The notes beneath the pieces were generated by a model that saw nothing but the letters and a program-made list of their open reading frames with translations, was not told where the DNA came from and made no database searches. Position numbers and translations under genes: made by a program. A stretch of 64,000 nucleotides of DNA from Calycina herbarum (Eukaryota > Ascomycota > Leotiomycetes > Helotiales > Pezizellaceae): contig LLEY01000008.1 of NCBI GenBank assembly GCA_001414485.1, forward strand, positions 658,091-722,090. The letters run 5' to 3'. This document shows, piece by piece, positions 11,071 to 22,773 of the stretch (position 1 is the first letter of the stretch; every line of letters starts with the position of its first letter).

Positions 11071-11271
11071 TAACCCCCTCCCCCCCCTTCCCGACCCCCT
11101 TAGATTCTCTTCCATCCATGCCCAGGTGGTTTCTTGTTTACGAAGACTTATCGAGGGGAAAACATCTCCATAAAATCACAGCTACACACCACACCCCCTT
11201 TTTGCAAAATTGTTTCTTTATTTCATTCATTTATCCACACCACATACATCAAGAGAGAGAGAGCATCCGCT

Positions 11272-11293
11272 CCCCCCCCCCCCCCCCCCCCCC
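11272..11293. repeat. Poly-C run
   Basis: A run of 22 consecutive C lies between the repeat array and the 3' end of snt1. Length may be unreliable in the assembly. Confidence 0.9.
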
Positions 11294-11731
11294 TCAGACA
11301 CCCCATTTTCTAGAACTCCCAACATCCACCCACCCGAAAATGAAAACCTCGAGAGAGTAAAAAAAAAATAAGCTCCAGATGCAAAGGGTATCATGACGTA
11401 TTCAATCCCGGAAGAACCATCATATCCATTTCCCAATAATAAAAAAAGAACCATGTGAAAAACACAAAAACGCCGGGTCGCTCTTTCTCCTCTCTGTCTG
11501 CTTCATTTCTCTCCAAAGTCATGATTGATCCCCTGTTCCTTTCTTCCTATTCTTACAATACATACAAAAATTACATGGTCCCAATTCCGTCTTGTTAAAA
11601 CAAGACAAAAAGACAGACCAACTCACTCATTTTCTACTTCATCATGTCATAAAAATCCGACGAGAAAAACAAAGTCCTTGCAGTAGGGACTTCCATATCG
11701 TATTCTGCACCTCTCCTTTCTCAACTCTCCG

Positions 11732-14700
11732 TTAACGTCGATCTCGATCATCGCGTAAACGTTGATGGTATTGTGCCTGTGCTTGTTCCTCCTCCCTCAA
11801 TCTTCTCTCTTGCTCCCGCATTTGCATATCGCGTTCGAGGTTGCTTTCTGAATATCCTTGGCGGGCGGGATGTTGATATTGCATCGGGTGAGCAGGTTGA
11901 TGGGGTGCTTGTGGTGGGTATCCAGAGTGTGAAGGAGTCGAGCCCGAAGAAACTGATCCTGGTCCATAGCTACGAGCATCGAGACTATTATGCCTAGACC
12001 GTTGTATTTGTTGATGCTGCCCAAAACGAAAAGGAGGCGATGCCATGTGCGAATCACTTTGACCATAGACGAATTGACGGTGGCTAGGAGGTTGTTGGGA
12101 TTGTGGCTGATAAGAAGGCGCGAGTTGAGGTGAGGCAGATGCCGGTTGCTGCTGCTGTTGTTGCATAATATACTGTGCTTGTGAGGGCTGCCGAGCATAA
12201 TAATCCCGTTCTGAAGGCTGGGCGAGATCATGTGGCGATGTCGCTGGCGGGCGAACAGATTGGGTCGCTGCTGGAGGCGGAGTTGATGAATAGGGTGATT
12301 CTTTTAGCCTCATTGCAGATTGAGCAGGCCCACCGCGTGAATATCCACCAGCTAATCCATGCAAGTCCCCATGGGATAGCTCGCGACGAACTGTAGGCTG
12401 GGATGGTATTGATTGTCGTGATGGTGGTTGAGAGAACAAGGGTGTTTGTTGCGGAGTATGCTGCGGAGTATGTTGCGCAGGAGGTGGTTCATACCCCCTA
12501 CGATCGAGATTCGTAGGCGTATAGCTCCGATTTTGCCCAATCGACGAGGTGTGCTGATGCATTGGATGCGGAGAAGCGTGAGAGTAAGGGTGGGGGCTGT
12601 GTGAAATGTGATGTTGAGAGTTGTGCTGAGAATGATGCGAAGCTGGTTGAGTGGGCACTTGCTGTTGCATCTGGGGTGGTGGTTGACTTGGTGGTTGGTG
12701 CGAAGCAAACCGGTTTGCTTGCAATGGGTGCTGAGGGGGTGGAGTGTGAGAAGGCTGGGGAGTAGACACAACATTACTGACTCGCTTGGGTAGTTCAGGT
12801 CGAGGATCGCTTGGCTCGTCATCGTTCAGCAACGACATAATATTCGAAGTTTTCCTAACCGTCTCTTGTTGACGCACAGCGGAAGCTTGAGGCGCTTGGA
12901 GAGGTGGTTGATGATGATGCTGAGGTTGAGTGGGCGGCTTTGGCTGGGCTGGTGGCGTCGAATACATGTCGTTTCTCATGGCTTCGTTTCTCATCGGCTC
13001 ATTTCTCATAGAGGGGCCTGTAGGAGGTAGTCGTGGTAGTGCCGGGGAAGGGCTGGGCTTCATTTCGCGCTCACGAATCTCTCGAGGTCCAGTCGGGGGT
13101 TTATCGTTTCCAAATGTTCGAGGAGTTTGTTGATTGCGAACTGGTTGATATTGCTCCCGCCTCTCGGGTATTTGTTGAGGTACATCTGCTCTCGAGTGCG
13201 CTATTACATTGCTATTCCGCATAGAAGTCGTTGAATATGGCTCGTACCCTTGAAGACTGGGATGCTCGTTTGTATTCTCCTTCTTCAATTTCATATGATA
13301 ATTATGAGTCTCTTGCCTCTCTCGATCGATTGCGATGGCTCGCTCTCGCTCGATATCCTGTTCCCGTTCACGACGTTGCTCTTCTCTTTGCTGCTGCTTT
13401 TGGAGCTCTCTTTGTCTTCCAGTTTGCTCAAATTCTTGTCGATGTTGCTGCTGCTGCTGGTACATTTGCAGGTCTCTTTCCTGTTGCTCGCGTGATTGTT
13501 GTTCTCGAGGTCGTTCAAGTTCCTCCCTCTGGCGTTGCTGTTGCAGGAGCTCCACCTGTTTTTTCTCTTCGAGTTCTTGTCTTTGCTGCTGATATAATTG
13601 TTGTTCTCGTAATTGCTGCAGCTCACGTCGTTGTTCTTGCTCACGTTGCTTCTGCTGTTCACGTTGCTCTTTTTCCAAACGCAAGGCAGACTGCCTCTCA
13701 ATATGAGCCTCCTGAGCAACCTGGAGTGATCTTTGGGACAAGTTAGAATCGCTTGAAGCAGCGTGCAATGGTGGTCGTTGTTGGGTTTCCGTGACAAAGT
13801 AACCGAGTGAGGGGCCTCTTGGTCTAATGTTCTGTGGAACGGGTGGCGTTTGTTGAGCTGGCTGTGGAGTCACCTGCTTGCTGATTATGGAAGCAGGTGT
13901 TGCTGGCTGGATGTGAGGTACGGGGCCGGCATTAGCCAGAGCAGGGAAACGTGCACTGAGACTTGGACCCGGCTGAGATGGCGAAGCTTGCGAGCTTCGC
14001 GGGAGCATGGAACTTGGACCAGGTGATGCCATATCCTCCATCCCATCAAGCGCAGATCCAGTCCGTGAAGGATGAGAAGATGGACCAGGTAAAGTGCCCG
14101 ATCTCTCGTCATAGCGTCTCTTGGGAATGATGGTAGGAGAGGGTAAGGGAGGCAGAGTTTCTCCTCGTTCCTTTCTTGCATCAGCTTCTCTAGTAATAGT
14201 TTCCCAATGCCTCCTGCCCGAGTCTACTTGGCGCTGGTAATAATTCTTGACCTGTGCCTGAATGTTAGCGACACGTCGACTCTTGTTACTGTCAGACGGC
14301 ACTGCAAGCCATTGTTGAAAAAGGTCGGTATATACCATAATATGGGTCTTTGTAGTCATGTACTTTGCTATTGCCTGCCAATCCGTGCCATAGTATTCCA
14401 GCAATTGAGCAAAATCGGTTTGTTCCGGTACGCTCCAATAACTGGAGGTCTGTTGGACACTACGGCGATCTTGTTGTGCATCGAAACTCAGAGGCGTGGT
14501 GGAATTGACCCGGTCTTGGCTAGGATATGGCTGGGGTTGCGAAGTCGCTGGTGCTTTTGGAGGAGGTTGCGATTGCTGTGGGGGCATTGATTGCAAGGTA
14601 GGCGGTGGTTTGTTTTGAGGTCCAAACTCGGCGAAAGGCTCCACATTGGCCGGCCGTCCTCCAGGTACAAATTGCGGGACGACAGCAGGCTGAGGTTGAA

Positions 14701-17700
14701 TCGATTGAGGTTGCGTAGGACCGTCAAACTGGATTGGAAATCTATTGGGGCCAGTGGAACCTCGACTACTCTTTGGCTCAGGAACTGGTGTGGCTGGAGA
14801 ACCGTCACGACGATCCGCGGATGCGATTGGTGCCGCTGCAAGAAGCTGGTTATTCTTTCCCTGTTTCGAGCCTTTCTCTCTGGTAACCTTCACCTTTTTC
14901 TTGGCGGGGCCAGATTCACTTCCTGGCTCGGTCTTCAGTGTGGCGTTTGCTTTGCGACCTGGCGTAGGGGCAGGAGTGCCGGCTTCGGTGTCGTTGGGCG
15001 TTGTATCAATGGGGAAAACTGGTGCAGCAGCTCTCCTTGGTCGACCTTTTCTTTCACCATTTTCATTATCTGGAGTTTCTTCCGCATCATCGCCATTGCC
15101 AAGACGAGCTGATAGAACAGTCGTCTTGGGCCGTGTTGGCTTTCTTCCTCCCTTCCCCTTTCCTTTTCCCTTTCCGCCTTTGGACTTGTCCTTGAGTTTT
15201 GACGAATGCTTCACTAGATAATAATGTTGAATGCAAGCCTTGAAATCCCGATTCGACAAGGCATCTGCGACATTACTCCAGTTCTTGGGGTTTTCCAAGT
15301 ACACCTTTTCGAAGATTTCGGATTCTTCCGGTGTAAAATTATCAACTGGCTCGCCGTACTCGAGCAGGGCGAATGATCTGTTGAATGGAACAAGGTGAGA
15401 CTTGTCGGCAAAGCCATTTTCCAACCACCACTGGCCATCCATCATAACAGGAATCGTAGCTTCCTTCGCACTCGCAGTTTTGGCTCTGGCCAAACGTTCA
15501 TCTTGGTCCTTTTTCTCTTTGGCCTCCAGTTCAGATTCACGCAAAACTCTCTCAAAGTCATGTTCAGTGGCCCATCTTCCCGTGCGGCGACCTTCGGGCT
15601 TGGAGTTTGCTGATGCAATGGAGGACAAAGGGGCAGCGGCCTCTGCTTCAGCTCGAGCTCGAGAAGCACTAAATTTCTCCCTACTACGAACGGCAGCAGG
15701 ATCCATCGAAAAGTCGGTAAACTTTCGATATTCGTAGTACCGTTTCGCCCATGCCTTGCCTTCACTTTCCTCTTCCATCTTTCTGCGTGCCTTTTTTTCT
15801 TGCACGTACTTCCGGACTTCAGCTTCCACTTTGAAATTTCGGATTTCCAGTTCTGCGACGAGATCTGGGTTGTCCCAAAAACAGGTGACCTTTGATTTTG
15901 GCAAGCTGCTCAGTGGTGGAGTCTTCATCATTCGGCGAACAGCTTCAAGCTCTTCTTCCCTTTCGCGTGCAGTGATAGATCCTTCACTTTCCTCAAACCG
16001 GTCAATCCTTGGAGAAATCTTGGTACCATTAGTCGTTGGTTGGTAGGGTAACTGTTCCTCGGCTGCATCGAGATCCATTGCACTATGGCCATTTGGCATT
16101 TCCACATCTTGAACTTTGTCGATAGGCGCCGAGGTACTGGGTGCAGGCTCTGTATTCTCCTCATGGTCTATTGCCGGGCCAGAAGGTAGATGAACACCAT
16201 TGGTTTTAGGAGAAATAGGAACATCCTTCGGTTCCGAAGCTGCTGGGGGTTCGCGCGCAGGTTCATTGTTGGCCTCTGAACTTCGGTCCCGGATGGCGCT
16301 TTCTATAACTGCCTGTATAGCAGTAGGTTGTTGTGCGACTTCATCAACCATCTCCGTATCATTCGTGTCGGAAGCAACAGATGTAATAGGTACCTCAGGC
16401 TCTGTCTGTGATACTTCAATTTTCTCAGCAGGAACCTTCTCAGACGGTGTCTTTTCAACTGAAGGTTCCTCAATTGGTGTTTCCTCCACTGGGACATCTT
16501 GAGTGTTGTTCCCTTCGATTGGAATGTTCTCGGTCGATGTGATTTCTGCTGGCGACTTTTCAACCGGGCTCGTCTCCTTTTTGACAGGTAGCTCTTCAAC
16601 TAGGCTTCTTTCGACTTCATCCGGTAACTGTCCAATTGGGGCCGGCGTGGGTGTCGGTACTCTAGGCGCGGACTCGGTGACCACATCTAGTTCTTTCGTG
16701 GGTATCTCTGCGGGAATACTGGTAGCCAAAGGACTCTCCGCTTTGCTGACTGGCACTGGAGCCGGTATGGGAGGAGAAACCTCTTTTAGTTGCTCAGATT
16801 TAGACTCTTGATGAGTGATTGGAGCTTCACAAGTCTCGTCAGCAGTGTTATCGACGATCGGCACTATGAATGAATGCCAATCTGAAGCGACAACTGGCGT
16901 TTGCCGAGGTAGTAGTGGATTTCTCTCCTTCTCTCCCCTGATACTTTCTTGGAGCTTCGCAATATTTTCCTCAAAGTAGGTATCACCAAGTTCATCCGCA
17001 GAATCAGAATCCGACTCGATATCCGATTCTTCGGGTGCTGGTGACTGAGCCTTCGGCTGGCGTCTTCCAAGAGATGGATGGCGCTTCTTGGTTACTGTCT
17101 CTTGTCTATCTGGAAATAGTTCGATCGGTCGATCGTTGTTTGGCCGAGTCTGGATATTGGAAGAGTGTGAGTTATCCTCATTCACTGAGCCATTAATTGA
17201 TAGGTTGTCTTGGGCCGACCCGTCGTATCTCGCATGATTGGGGAACAGTTCATTTTCTCTTCCAAACCCGTCCCGAATCTCAGGGGAGGGCCGGTCATAA
17301 GGTTTCGCCCATGTTGATGAGGTTTGCTTGTTGCCTCCTCCAGGATTAACGGTCTGACGAGGTGGCCCTAGCCCACCTACCCGGGGTCCTGTGGGTATTG
17401 GAGCAGGCAATGAAGATGCAGAGGCCGAATTCAGGGCGCCAGCAGAAGCAGCGTATGGGAGAGAAGAATATGCCGAGGTCACGGGTGTTGATGCCTTCAC
17501 TGAAGTCGAGCCAAAAGCAGGTACTTGGGGAGGAGGGGTAGCGGATTGTAGGGGTCGACGGGTGAAAATTGGTTCAGGAGAGCGGCTTCGTACTGATGCT
17601 GGTCTGTGGTAGTCATCGTAGTATGCACCTCTCCCACGTCCTCGGCCGCCTCTCGCCCTGCCATAGCCCCTCACGAATGGCTGGTTGATATCTGAACCGG

Positions 17701-18427
17701 GCGATACTGTTGACAGCGGAGCATCTCTCGGGTTGCGGTGTGTTCGATCCAGATCCAAGCTAGGTGGGCCATCTCTCGCATCACGAGTTCCGTAGTTTGG
17801 CGATCGACCTCGGCCTTGAGGAGATGAAGCTCTCCGGCCTCTGAAGCTATCGCGCTCCCATCTCTCCCGATCACGACTTCTATCGTCCCGGAAAGGAGGT
17901 GGACCCCGCTCATCTCTACGATCTCTGTCCCTGTATTCACGGTCGGCATCCCGTCCTCGATCTCGACTATCATCTCGCCAGCCTCGCCCTCGACCGCGCC
18001 CACCACGGCCTCGAAAGTCTCCTCGAAATCCGGAATCGCCTCGAAACTCGCCATATGTCGAGGCTCGAGGACCGGTTGGGGCATCTAGCAATGCCTTTGG
18101 GCCAACGTGTCCTACTTTGGGACCTCGTGGAGGCTCCCGCGAGGGGAAATCCCTTGCGGATTCGCGCCGGGTGGGTTCGGTGAAGAGCTCTCTATTAGAA
18201 GCAAAGGCATTGTGGTTTGACCGTGCATCTGGGATGGACCGACGACGTTCGCCTCCACCGCGAAAGGCGCCTCCTCTGTATTGATCAGTATCGCGCGGGT
18301 CGTTGTATCGTCCTGGGGACCGATCTCGAGGTGAGCGTCGAGACTCGGCGGTATCATATCCTTGATTTCGCGACGACCTGGACGATGTCAGCCTAGCTAG
18401 GCGGCGGTTAGGGGAGAAGACCGACAT
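11732..18427 (-). CDS. snt1: Snt1-like NCoR/SMRT-type corepressor with two SANT domains
   Basis: A single uninterrupted frame of 2231 codons. The N-terminus (about residues 20-290) is Arg/Gly/Ser/Asp-rich with RGRGGRGRGRG-like runs. Residues 480-870 are acidic and rich in Pro, Thr and Glu. A first SANT/Myb domain lies near 1020-1075 (FTPEESEIFEKVYLENPKNW) and a second near 1326-1400 (YWSVPEQTDFAQLLEYYGTD). A Gln/Glu/Arg coiled coil (about 1560-1720) and a long Pro/Gln/His-rich tail follow. Two SANT domains in a very large disordered protein is the arrangement of yeast Snt1, scaffold of the Set3 histone deacetylase complex. The expected role is nuclear transcriptional repression. Long opposite-strand frames inside it are shadows of the CAG-rich codons. 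Confidence 0.85.
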   Translation of the reverse strand: MSVFSPNRRLARLTSSRSSRNQGYDTAESRRSPRDRSPGRYNDPRDTDQYRGGAFRGGGERRRSIPDARSNHNAFASNRELFTEPTRRESARDFPSREPPRGPKVGHVGPKALLDAPTGPRASTYGEFRGDSGFRGDFRGRGGRGRGRGWRDDSRDRGRDADREYRDRDRRDERGPPPFRDDRSRDRERWERDSFRGRRASSPQGRGRSPNYGTRDARDGPPSLDLDRTHRNPRDAPLSTVSPGSDINQPFVRGYGRARGGRGRGRGAYYDDYHRPASVRSRSPEPIFTRRPLQSATPPPQVPAFGSTSVKASTPVTSAYSSLPYAASAGALNSASASSLPAPIPTGPRVGGLGPPRQTVNPGGGNKQTSSTWAKPYDRPSPEIRDGFGRENELFPNHARYDGSAQDNLSINGSVNEDNSHSSNIQTRPNNDRPIELFPDRQETVTKKRHPSLGRRQPKAQSPAPEESDIESDSDSADELGDTYFEENIAKLQESIRGEKERNPLLPRQTPVVASDWHSFIVPIVDNTADETCEAPITHQESKSEQLKEVSPPIPAPVPVSKAESPLATSIPAEIPTKELDVVTESAPRVPTPTPAPIGQLPDEVERSLVEELPVKKETSPVEKSPAEITSTENIPIEGNNTQDVPVEETPIEEPSVEKTPSEKVPAEKIEVSQTEPEVPITSVASDTNDTEMVDEVAQQPTAIQAVIESAIRDRSSEANNEPAREPPAASEPKDVPISPKTNGVHLPSGPAIDHEENTEPAPSTSAPIDKVQDVEMPNGHSAMDLDAAEEQLPYQPTTNGTKISPRIDRFEESEGSITAREREEELEAVRRMMKTPPLSSLPKSKVTCFWDNPDLVAELEIRNFKVEAEVRKYVQEKKARRKMEEESEGKAWAKRYYEYRKFTDFSMDPAAVRSREKFSASRARAEAEAAAPLSSIASANSKPEGRRTGRWATEHDFERVLRESELEAKEKKDQDERLARAKTASAKEATIPVMMDGQWWLENGFADKSHLVPFNRSFALLEYGEPVDNFTPEESEIFEKVYLENPKNWSNVADALSNRDFKACIQHYYLVKHSSKLKDKSKGGKGKGKGKGGRKPTRPKTTVLSARLGNGDDAEETPDNENGERKGRPRRAAAPVFPIDTTPNDTEAGTPAPTPGRKANATLKTEPGSESGPAKKKVKVTREKGSKQGKNNQLLAAAPIASADRRDGSPATPVPEPKSSRGSTGPNRFPIQFDGPTQPQSIQPQPAVVPQFVPGGRPANVEPFAEFGPQNKPPPTLQSMPPQQSQPPPKAPATSQPQPYPSQDRVNSTTPLSFDAQQDRRSVQQTSSYWSVPEQTDFAQLLEYYGTDWQAIAKYMTTKTHIMVYTDLFQQWLAVPSDSNKSRRVANIQAQVKNYYQRQVDSGRRHWETITREADARKERGETLPPLPSPTIIPKRRYDERSGTLPGPSSHPSRTGSALDGMEDMASPGPSSMLPRSSQASPSQPGPSLSARFPALANAGPVPHIQPATPASIISKQVTPQPAQQTPPVPQNIRPRGPSLGYFVTETQQRPPLHAASSDSNLSQRSLQVAQEAHIERQSALRLEKEQREQQKQREQEQRRELQQLREQQLYQQQRQELEEKKQVELLQQQRQREELERPREQQSREQQERDLQMYQQQQQHRQEFEQTGRQRELQKQQQREEQRREREQDIERERAIAIDRERQETHNYHMKLKKENTNEHPSLQGYEPYSTTSMRNSNVIAHSRADVPQQIPERREQYQPVRNQQTPRTFGNDKPPTGPREIREREMKPSPSPALPRLPPTGPSMRNEPMRNEAMRNDMYSTPPAQPKPPTQPQHHHQPPLQAPQASAVRQQETVRKTSNIMSLLNDDEPSDPRPELPKRVSNVVSTPQPSHTPPPQHPLQANRFASHQPPSQPPPQMQQQVPTQPASHHSQHNSQHHISHSPHPYSHASPHPMHQHTSSIGQNRSYTPTNLDRRGYEPPPAQHTPQHTPQQTPLFSQPPSRQSIPSQPTVRRELSHGDLHGLAGGYSRGGPAQSAMRLKESPYSSTPPPAATQSVRPPATSPHDLAQPSERDYYARQPSQAQYIMQQQQQQPASASPQLAPSYQPQSQQPPSHRQFVYGQSDSHMASPPFRFGQHQQIQRSRHNSLDARSYGPGSVSSGSTPSHSGYPPQAPHQPAHPMQYQHPARQGYSESNLERDMQMREQERRLREEEQAQAQYHQRLRDDRDRR

Positions 18428-20071
18428 TCATGATGCTGGGCAATGGCCCCAGAGGTTTACACGACGACGCAGCAGGTATGTTGTTGATGTTGAAGGGCCG
18501 AATGAGAGCGGTTGTGCAACAGGTGAACCCCACGTCCAGATCTACCTATGGTGCAGCCGACGGAAACATGAGATGCGTTGCGGCGACGGGCGTGGGAAGG
18601 AGTAGACAATAGTGCGACTGGTGGACTCGGGGGGTCGATTGGTGGATGGGGTGGTAAGGAGTGTGGTGGTACGACGATCAATGAAGGCGATGGATCGGAT
18701 GTGAAGAAGGTGGTGTAGGTGTCTGGTCTCGTTAACCTGGATGAGGTTGTTGATGCGTCTTCGAGGGAAGTCCTTCTGCTGGTGCACAAGTGACAAGTGG
18801 TGCACAGAGCATGTTGAAGGCTTGACGCTAAAACCTTAGTGTACTTTTGACCCTGTCAGCTCTTCAACCTGGAAGGTGTGGCTGGAAGTGGAAGTGGAGG
18901 CGCGCAGCCTGGAACCAGTGGAGCGGGGGCTCAAAAAGCGGCTCTCGAAATCTGTCGCAAGGTGACGTCGAGTGGACGTCGAACGACTCGAGGTCGGTTG
19001 GGTCGTATTCGTACTGCAAAGGGGGAGGTTGGATGGGCGGATAAGGTTGGAATAGCACAATAAAGCAGTAGAAAGGAGATGGGGGTCTGTCGGTAAGTCG
19101 AGAGGGTGATTCCCAGAAAGCGGCTTCTAGAAGAAAGTGATTGTCCTCGTAAATCTGATTTCTGCCGACTTCTCAAAGAGGAACCCCTGCACTGCACTGC
19201 ACTGCCCTGCCTGCCTTCTGGTCTGGCCCCCCAAACTTGAATGCAGCGCCGCCTTTAATTGACGCTAATCAAGCGTCCCCACGCAGCGACCCCAAATTTG
19301 GAAACTGCTACAGAAATTTCACGCGAGGTGTTGAGGAGTTGTCCTTCCAGGGGTTGGCTAGCTATTCACTTTGCAAACATTCGAGAAAAATTGGCCTAGA
19401 GATCTGAACTTCCATTCTCTTTTCTCTCAGAATATACAGGTGGCTACTTTCCATTGTGCTATAGATTTAGAATAACGAGAGAGGTACTGGTACTGGTACC
19501 TAGGTATCTACTCTACTTGGGCTCTTCTTGTCTGCCGAGAGGCTAGACTGGGTTAGTGTTGGTGAACTAACACCAAAAAGGGCCTCAACATTCTCGCCGT
19601 ACCCAAAATAGTTAGGTTTTTGAGAGTCGTGGTATACGTAGACTGTCGCCATACTGACATGTCTGTTGTTTTGATTGAAGTGTAAAGCTGTACTTGTGAC
19701 AATTCTATCAAGTATTGAGTATTGTGGGGTATGAAGGTCGTGTGTTGTGTGTTGTGTGTTGTGTCACCCCAACACCAACCTTGAAGGTCCGAGCCGGGCT
19801 TTTTTTTAATTTTATTGCGATCCATTTCCCATTGTTTGCCTTGTTACCCTGTACGCAATACCAACTTACAAACTAGGGGTTGTTACAAAGATTCAACCAA
19901 ATGTACAACTAGAAGTATTTTTCAAGATTCGTTTCCCGGTATGAAAGCTGTTGGTGAGTTCTGGGTAAGGATGTCTGTAAATTTTACAAGTAGGGAAGTC
20001 GAAATTTCGACCTTCAAAATATTTCTTTACTAGCCTCAACACCACAACTGGACCACGCCATCCCAATCGAA
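18428..20071. other. Divergent upstream region of snt1 and the deoxyhypusine synthase gene
   Basis: This stretch holds the snt1 leader and the promoter of the next gene. Short simple repeats are CACTG/CCTG units near 19186-19215 and GTGTTGT units at 19739-19763. Several short minus-strand frames show only Ser/Thr/His composition bias. No gene is supportable. Confidence 0.5.
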
Positions 20072-21430
20072 ATGGCCTCCTCAGCGCCAGCAGCAGAGCC
20101 AAATGGCACATCTGCAGTTAAAGCAAAAGAGTCTCTGCCATCTTCTGTCGCAGATGCTGTCCTCGTCCAAGGAGAAATGCCTGCAGGCTCCCAAAAAGTC
20201 GAAGAGCTCGACTTTAATAAACTCGCAGGTCGACCCATTACTGTCGACGAGCTCATCAATCCTATGAGCAATATGGGTTTTCAAGCCAGTGCCATTGGGG
20301 ATGCCGTCCGAATCATCAACGACATGGCAAGTTTTCTGCTGCCTTGTACCCCTCCATTACCCCTCCATTCCCCCCAAATCGCAAACCACAAAACACCACA
20401 GCTAACCTTCCCCAGCGAGCATGGCGCGAACCCGAAACCGGAGAAAAAACAACCATCTTTCTCGGCTACACCTCAAATCTAATCTCCTCCGGCCTACGAG
20501 GCACTTTTCGTTTCCTCGCTGAGCACAACTACGTATCCGCCATCGTCACCACAGCAGGAGGAATTGAAGAAGACATAATAAAATGCCTAGGCGACACATA
20601 CATAGGCGCATTCAGCACACCCGGTGCCTCTCTCCGCGCCAAGGGATTGAACCGCATCGGAAATCTCATCGTTCCAAATTCCAATTACTGCAAATTCGAA
20701 GACTGGGTACAACCCATCCTCGACAAACTTCTCGACGAACAAGACGCCTCGGCCGCAGACCCGAAAATTCCGCAAGATGAGAAATTGGTATGGACGCCTA
20801 GTAAGATTATTCATCGTCTCGGTCTAGAAATCAATGATGAGAGTTCTGTTTTATATTGGGCGGCGAAAAATAATATCCCTATATTTTGTCCAGCTCTTAC
20901 GGATGGTAGTTTGGGGGATATGTTGTACTTCCATAGTTTCCGCGCATCGCCAAGGAGATTGATCATGGATACCATTGAGGATGTGCGGAAAATCAATACC
21001 ATGGCTGTTCGTGCGAAAAGAGCAGGAATGATAATACTAGGTGGAGGTGTGGTAAAACATCATATTGCCAATGCATGTTTGATGAGAAATGGTGCTGAGA
21101 GCGCTGTGTATATCAATACGGCGCAGGAATTTGATGGGAGTGATGCTGGTGCCAGACCGGATGAGGCTGTGAGTTGGGGGAAGATTAAGATGGGGGCTGA
21201 TAGTGTTAAAGTTCGTAATTCTCATCTCATTTTCCTTCTTGTTGCTTTCGTCTCTTCTCTGTATCTTCCGAAAAAGGAAAAACATACATTGTGCCACTCG
21301 ATTTCGACTTCAAGTCATGCGCAAAAGCTAATTCGCAATTCGCACACAGGTCTACCTCGAGGCCACAGCCTGTTTCCCTCTGATAGTGGCTGCCACATTC
21401 GCAAAAGACTCAATCACACCTAGAAAATAA
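20072..21430 (+). CDS. dys1: Deoxyhypusine synthase
   Basis: Makes deoxyhypusine on the translation factor eIF5A from spermidine, using NAD. Exons 20072-20326, 20416-21210 and 21350-21430 give 376 residues, close to the usual length. Family blocks are [17 protein letters not shown] across the first junction, [18 protein letters not shown] near the NAD site, and [18 protein letters not shown]. The last contains the Lys known to form the enzyme-substrate imine. The C-terminus, [19 protein letters not shown], appears only after removing intron 2 (139 bp). Intron 1 (20327-20415) has a GC donor (GCAAGT) and a normal CCCCAG acceptor. No GT alternative keeps the conserved MRAWRE junction. The protein is expected to be cytosolic and essential. 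Confidence 0.95.
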
Positions 21431-22188
21431 TCCAAAAATACCACTTCAAAGAGTTTGAACATACTCCTCGATTATTCTCGATTATTACATACCATCAATT
21501 AAGTGATTGACATACTAATGAATGAACGTAATCAAGATTAAATGCCAGAGATTCGATTCTCTGAGCTTTGCACAAGTGTAGATAGTTTACAGTAAGAGTC
21601 CGGGTCAATGTTACTTCCTTTGCATACACCTATGAGCAGAGAAACAATTTACCTCCTTGTTTCAAGAGCCAATTATCTTAAACTGTTCGTATAATGGATC
21701 TGATTCTTCAAGTCTTGTTGAACAACTTGTAACTGACACATCAAGCTCCCAGCTACGAATCGACCTCAGGGATTTTCACCTCCAGCCTCATCAGAAATAA
21801 GGAGCAAATATATACATACATTCATATCACTCTACCCTCGCAACAAGAAGTGCTCAATACCTTCCCCAACCACTCCCCATGATCCACCTAGATATCTGTA
21901 CATACCAGATTCCTCAAGTCGCAATTTGCCTTCTAGACCCTCTCGAGTTTCTTCCTCCAGTATCTATAAAGATATACCCTTTCCCCTCTCCCTTGCTTAC
22001 AAGAAAAACCCATGTAATTGGCAAATTTCCTTCCGACGTCCCGCTAGATCATCTCAGATAGATCCCAGGATCTTTCGCGCGCTCCTGGATCGAAGTCGTC
22101 ACATAAGGTATGTATATCCATATCTAGACCGTATCCACAACTCGCACCACAAGTGTCCATCCATATACAGGTGGTCTTTCATTCAAAT
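21431..22188. other. Intergenic region
   Basis: Likely 3' UTR of the deoxyhypusine synthase gene followed by AT-rich sequence. No gene, RNA or repeat is evident. Confidence 0.5.
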
Positions 22189-22773
22189 TCAAATCGCCTT
22201 CCATTGACCCCAGACCCCACTCCGTCCGAACTCGTCCAGAAACTCTAATTTCTTGTAATTCGTTCTCGTCGTTGTTCGGCCGTGGTGATCACAATACAGT
22301 TCTCCTGTTGAGGGGATGGGTTCAGGTTCTGTAATTTCTGTAAATTCTGTAAATTCTTGCCCTTCTTCTTGTTCTACACCTGTAGTTCCATGTCCTTGTC
22401 CGTCCTGGGATGTTGTGGTTTCAATGTTGGATGTGGTGGTTTCAGTGTTGGATGTAGCGGTTGAGGTGTGGTGAGGACATGCGCATGAGCATGTTGTTGT
22501 ATTCGATGGTTGAGACGGAGGCGAGACTGGGAACGAGGGTTGGAATGAGAGTTGGAACTGGGTTGATGTGGTGGTTTTGGTTTCTTGAGTGCGGGGGGTT
22601 GAGGATACGATTGGTGGGGTGATGGGTCTTCGTCCTTGGGTTTGAGAGGTAGTGGTGGTTGATGGTGAGGAGGTTGTGGTGGAAGGGTTTGTTGTTTGGT
22701 TTCTGGTCTTTGGATGCGACGAGGGACGGGTGCGGAAGTGGTTAGGCCGTGGACGTGGGGCTTTGTTTCCCAT
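22189..22773 (-). CDS. Possible Thr/Ser/Pro-rich hypothetical protein
   Basis: An open frame of 194 codons dominated by Thr, Ser and Pro, with repeated SNTETTTSNIETTT blocks and a less biased C-terminus (ELYCDHHGRTTT, then KKLEFLDEF). I do not recognise it. It has no signal peptide, and the bias could arise from simple sequence on an otherwise non-coding strand. The composition would suit a disordered protein. Treat it as tentative. Confidence 0.3.
   Translation of the reverse strand: MGNKAPRPRPNHFRTRPSSHPKTRNQTTNPSTTTSSPSTTTTSQTQGRRPITPPIVSSTPRTQETKTTTSTQFQLSFQPSFPVSPPSQPSNTTTCSCACPHHTSTATSNTETTTSNIETTTSQDGQGHGTTGVEQEEGQEFTEFTEITEPEPIPSTGELYCDHHGRTTTRTNYKKLEFLDEFGRSGVWGQWKAI

Noticed and set aside
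10489..11073. 194-codon plus-strand frame
   Set aside because: Built from the CT-rich repeat array; overlapping frames in other registers are also open and no family features appear.
13231..13746. Long plus-strand frame opposite snt1
   Set aside because: Antisense shadow of the Gln/Glu/Arg-rich coding region; hydrophobic Val/Ala-rich translation is what CAG/GAG codons give in reverse.
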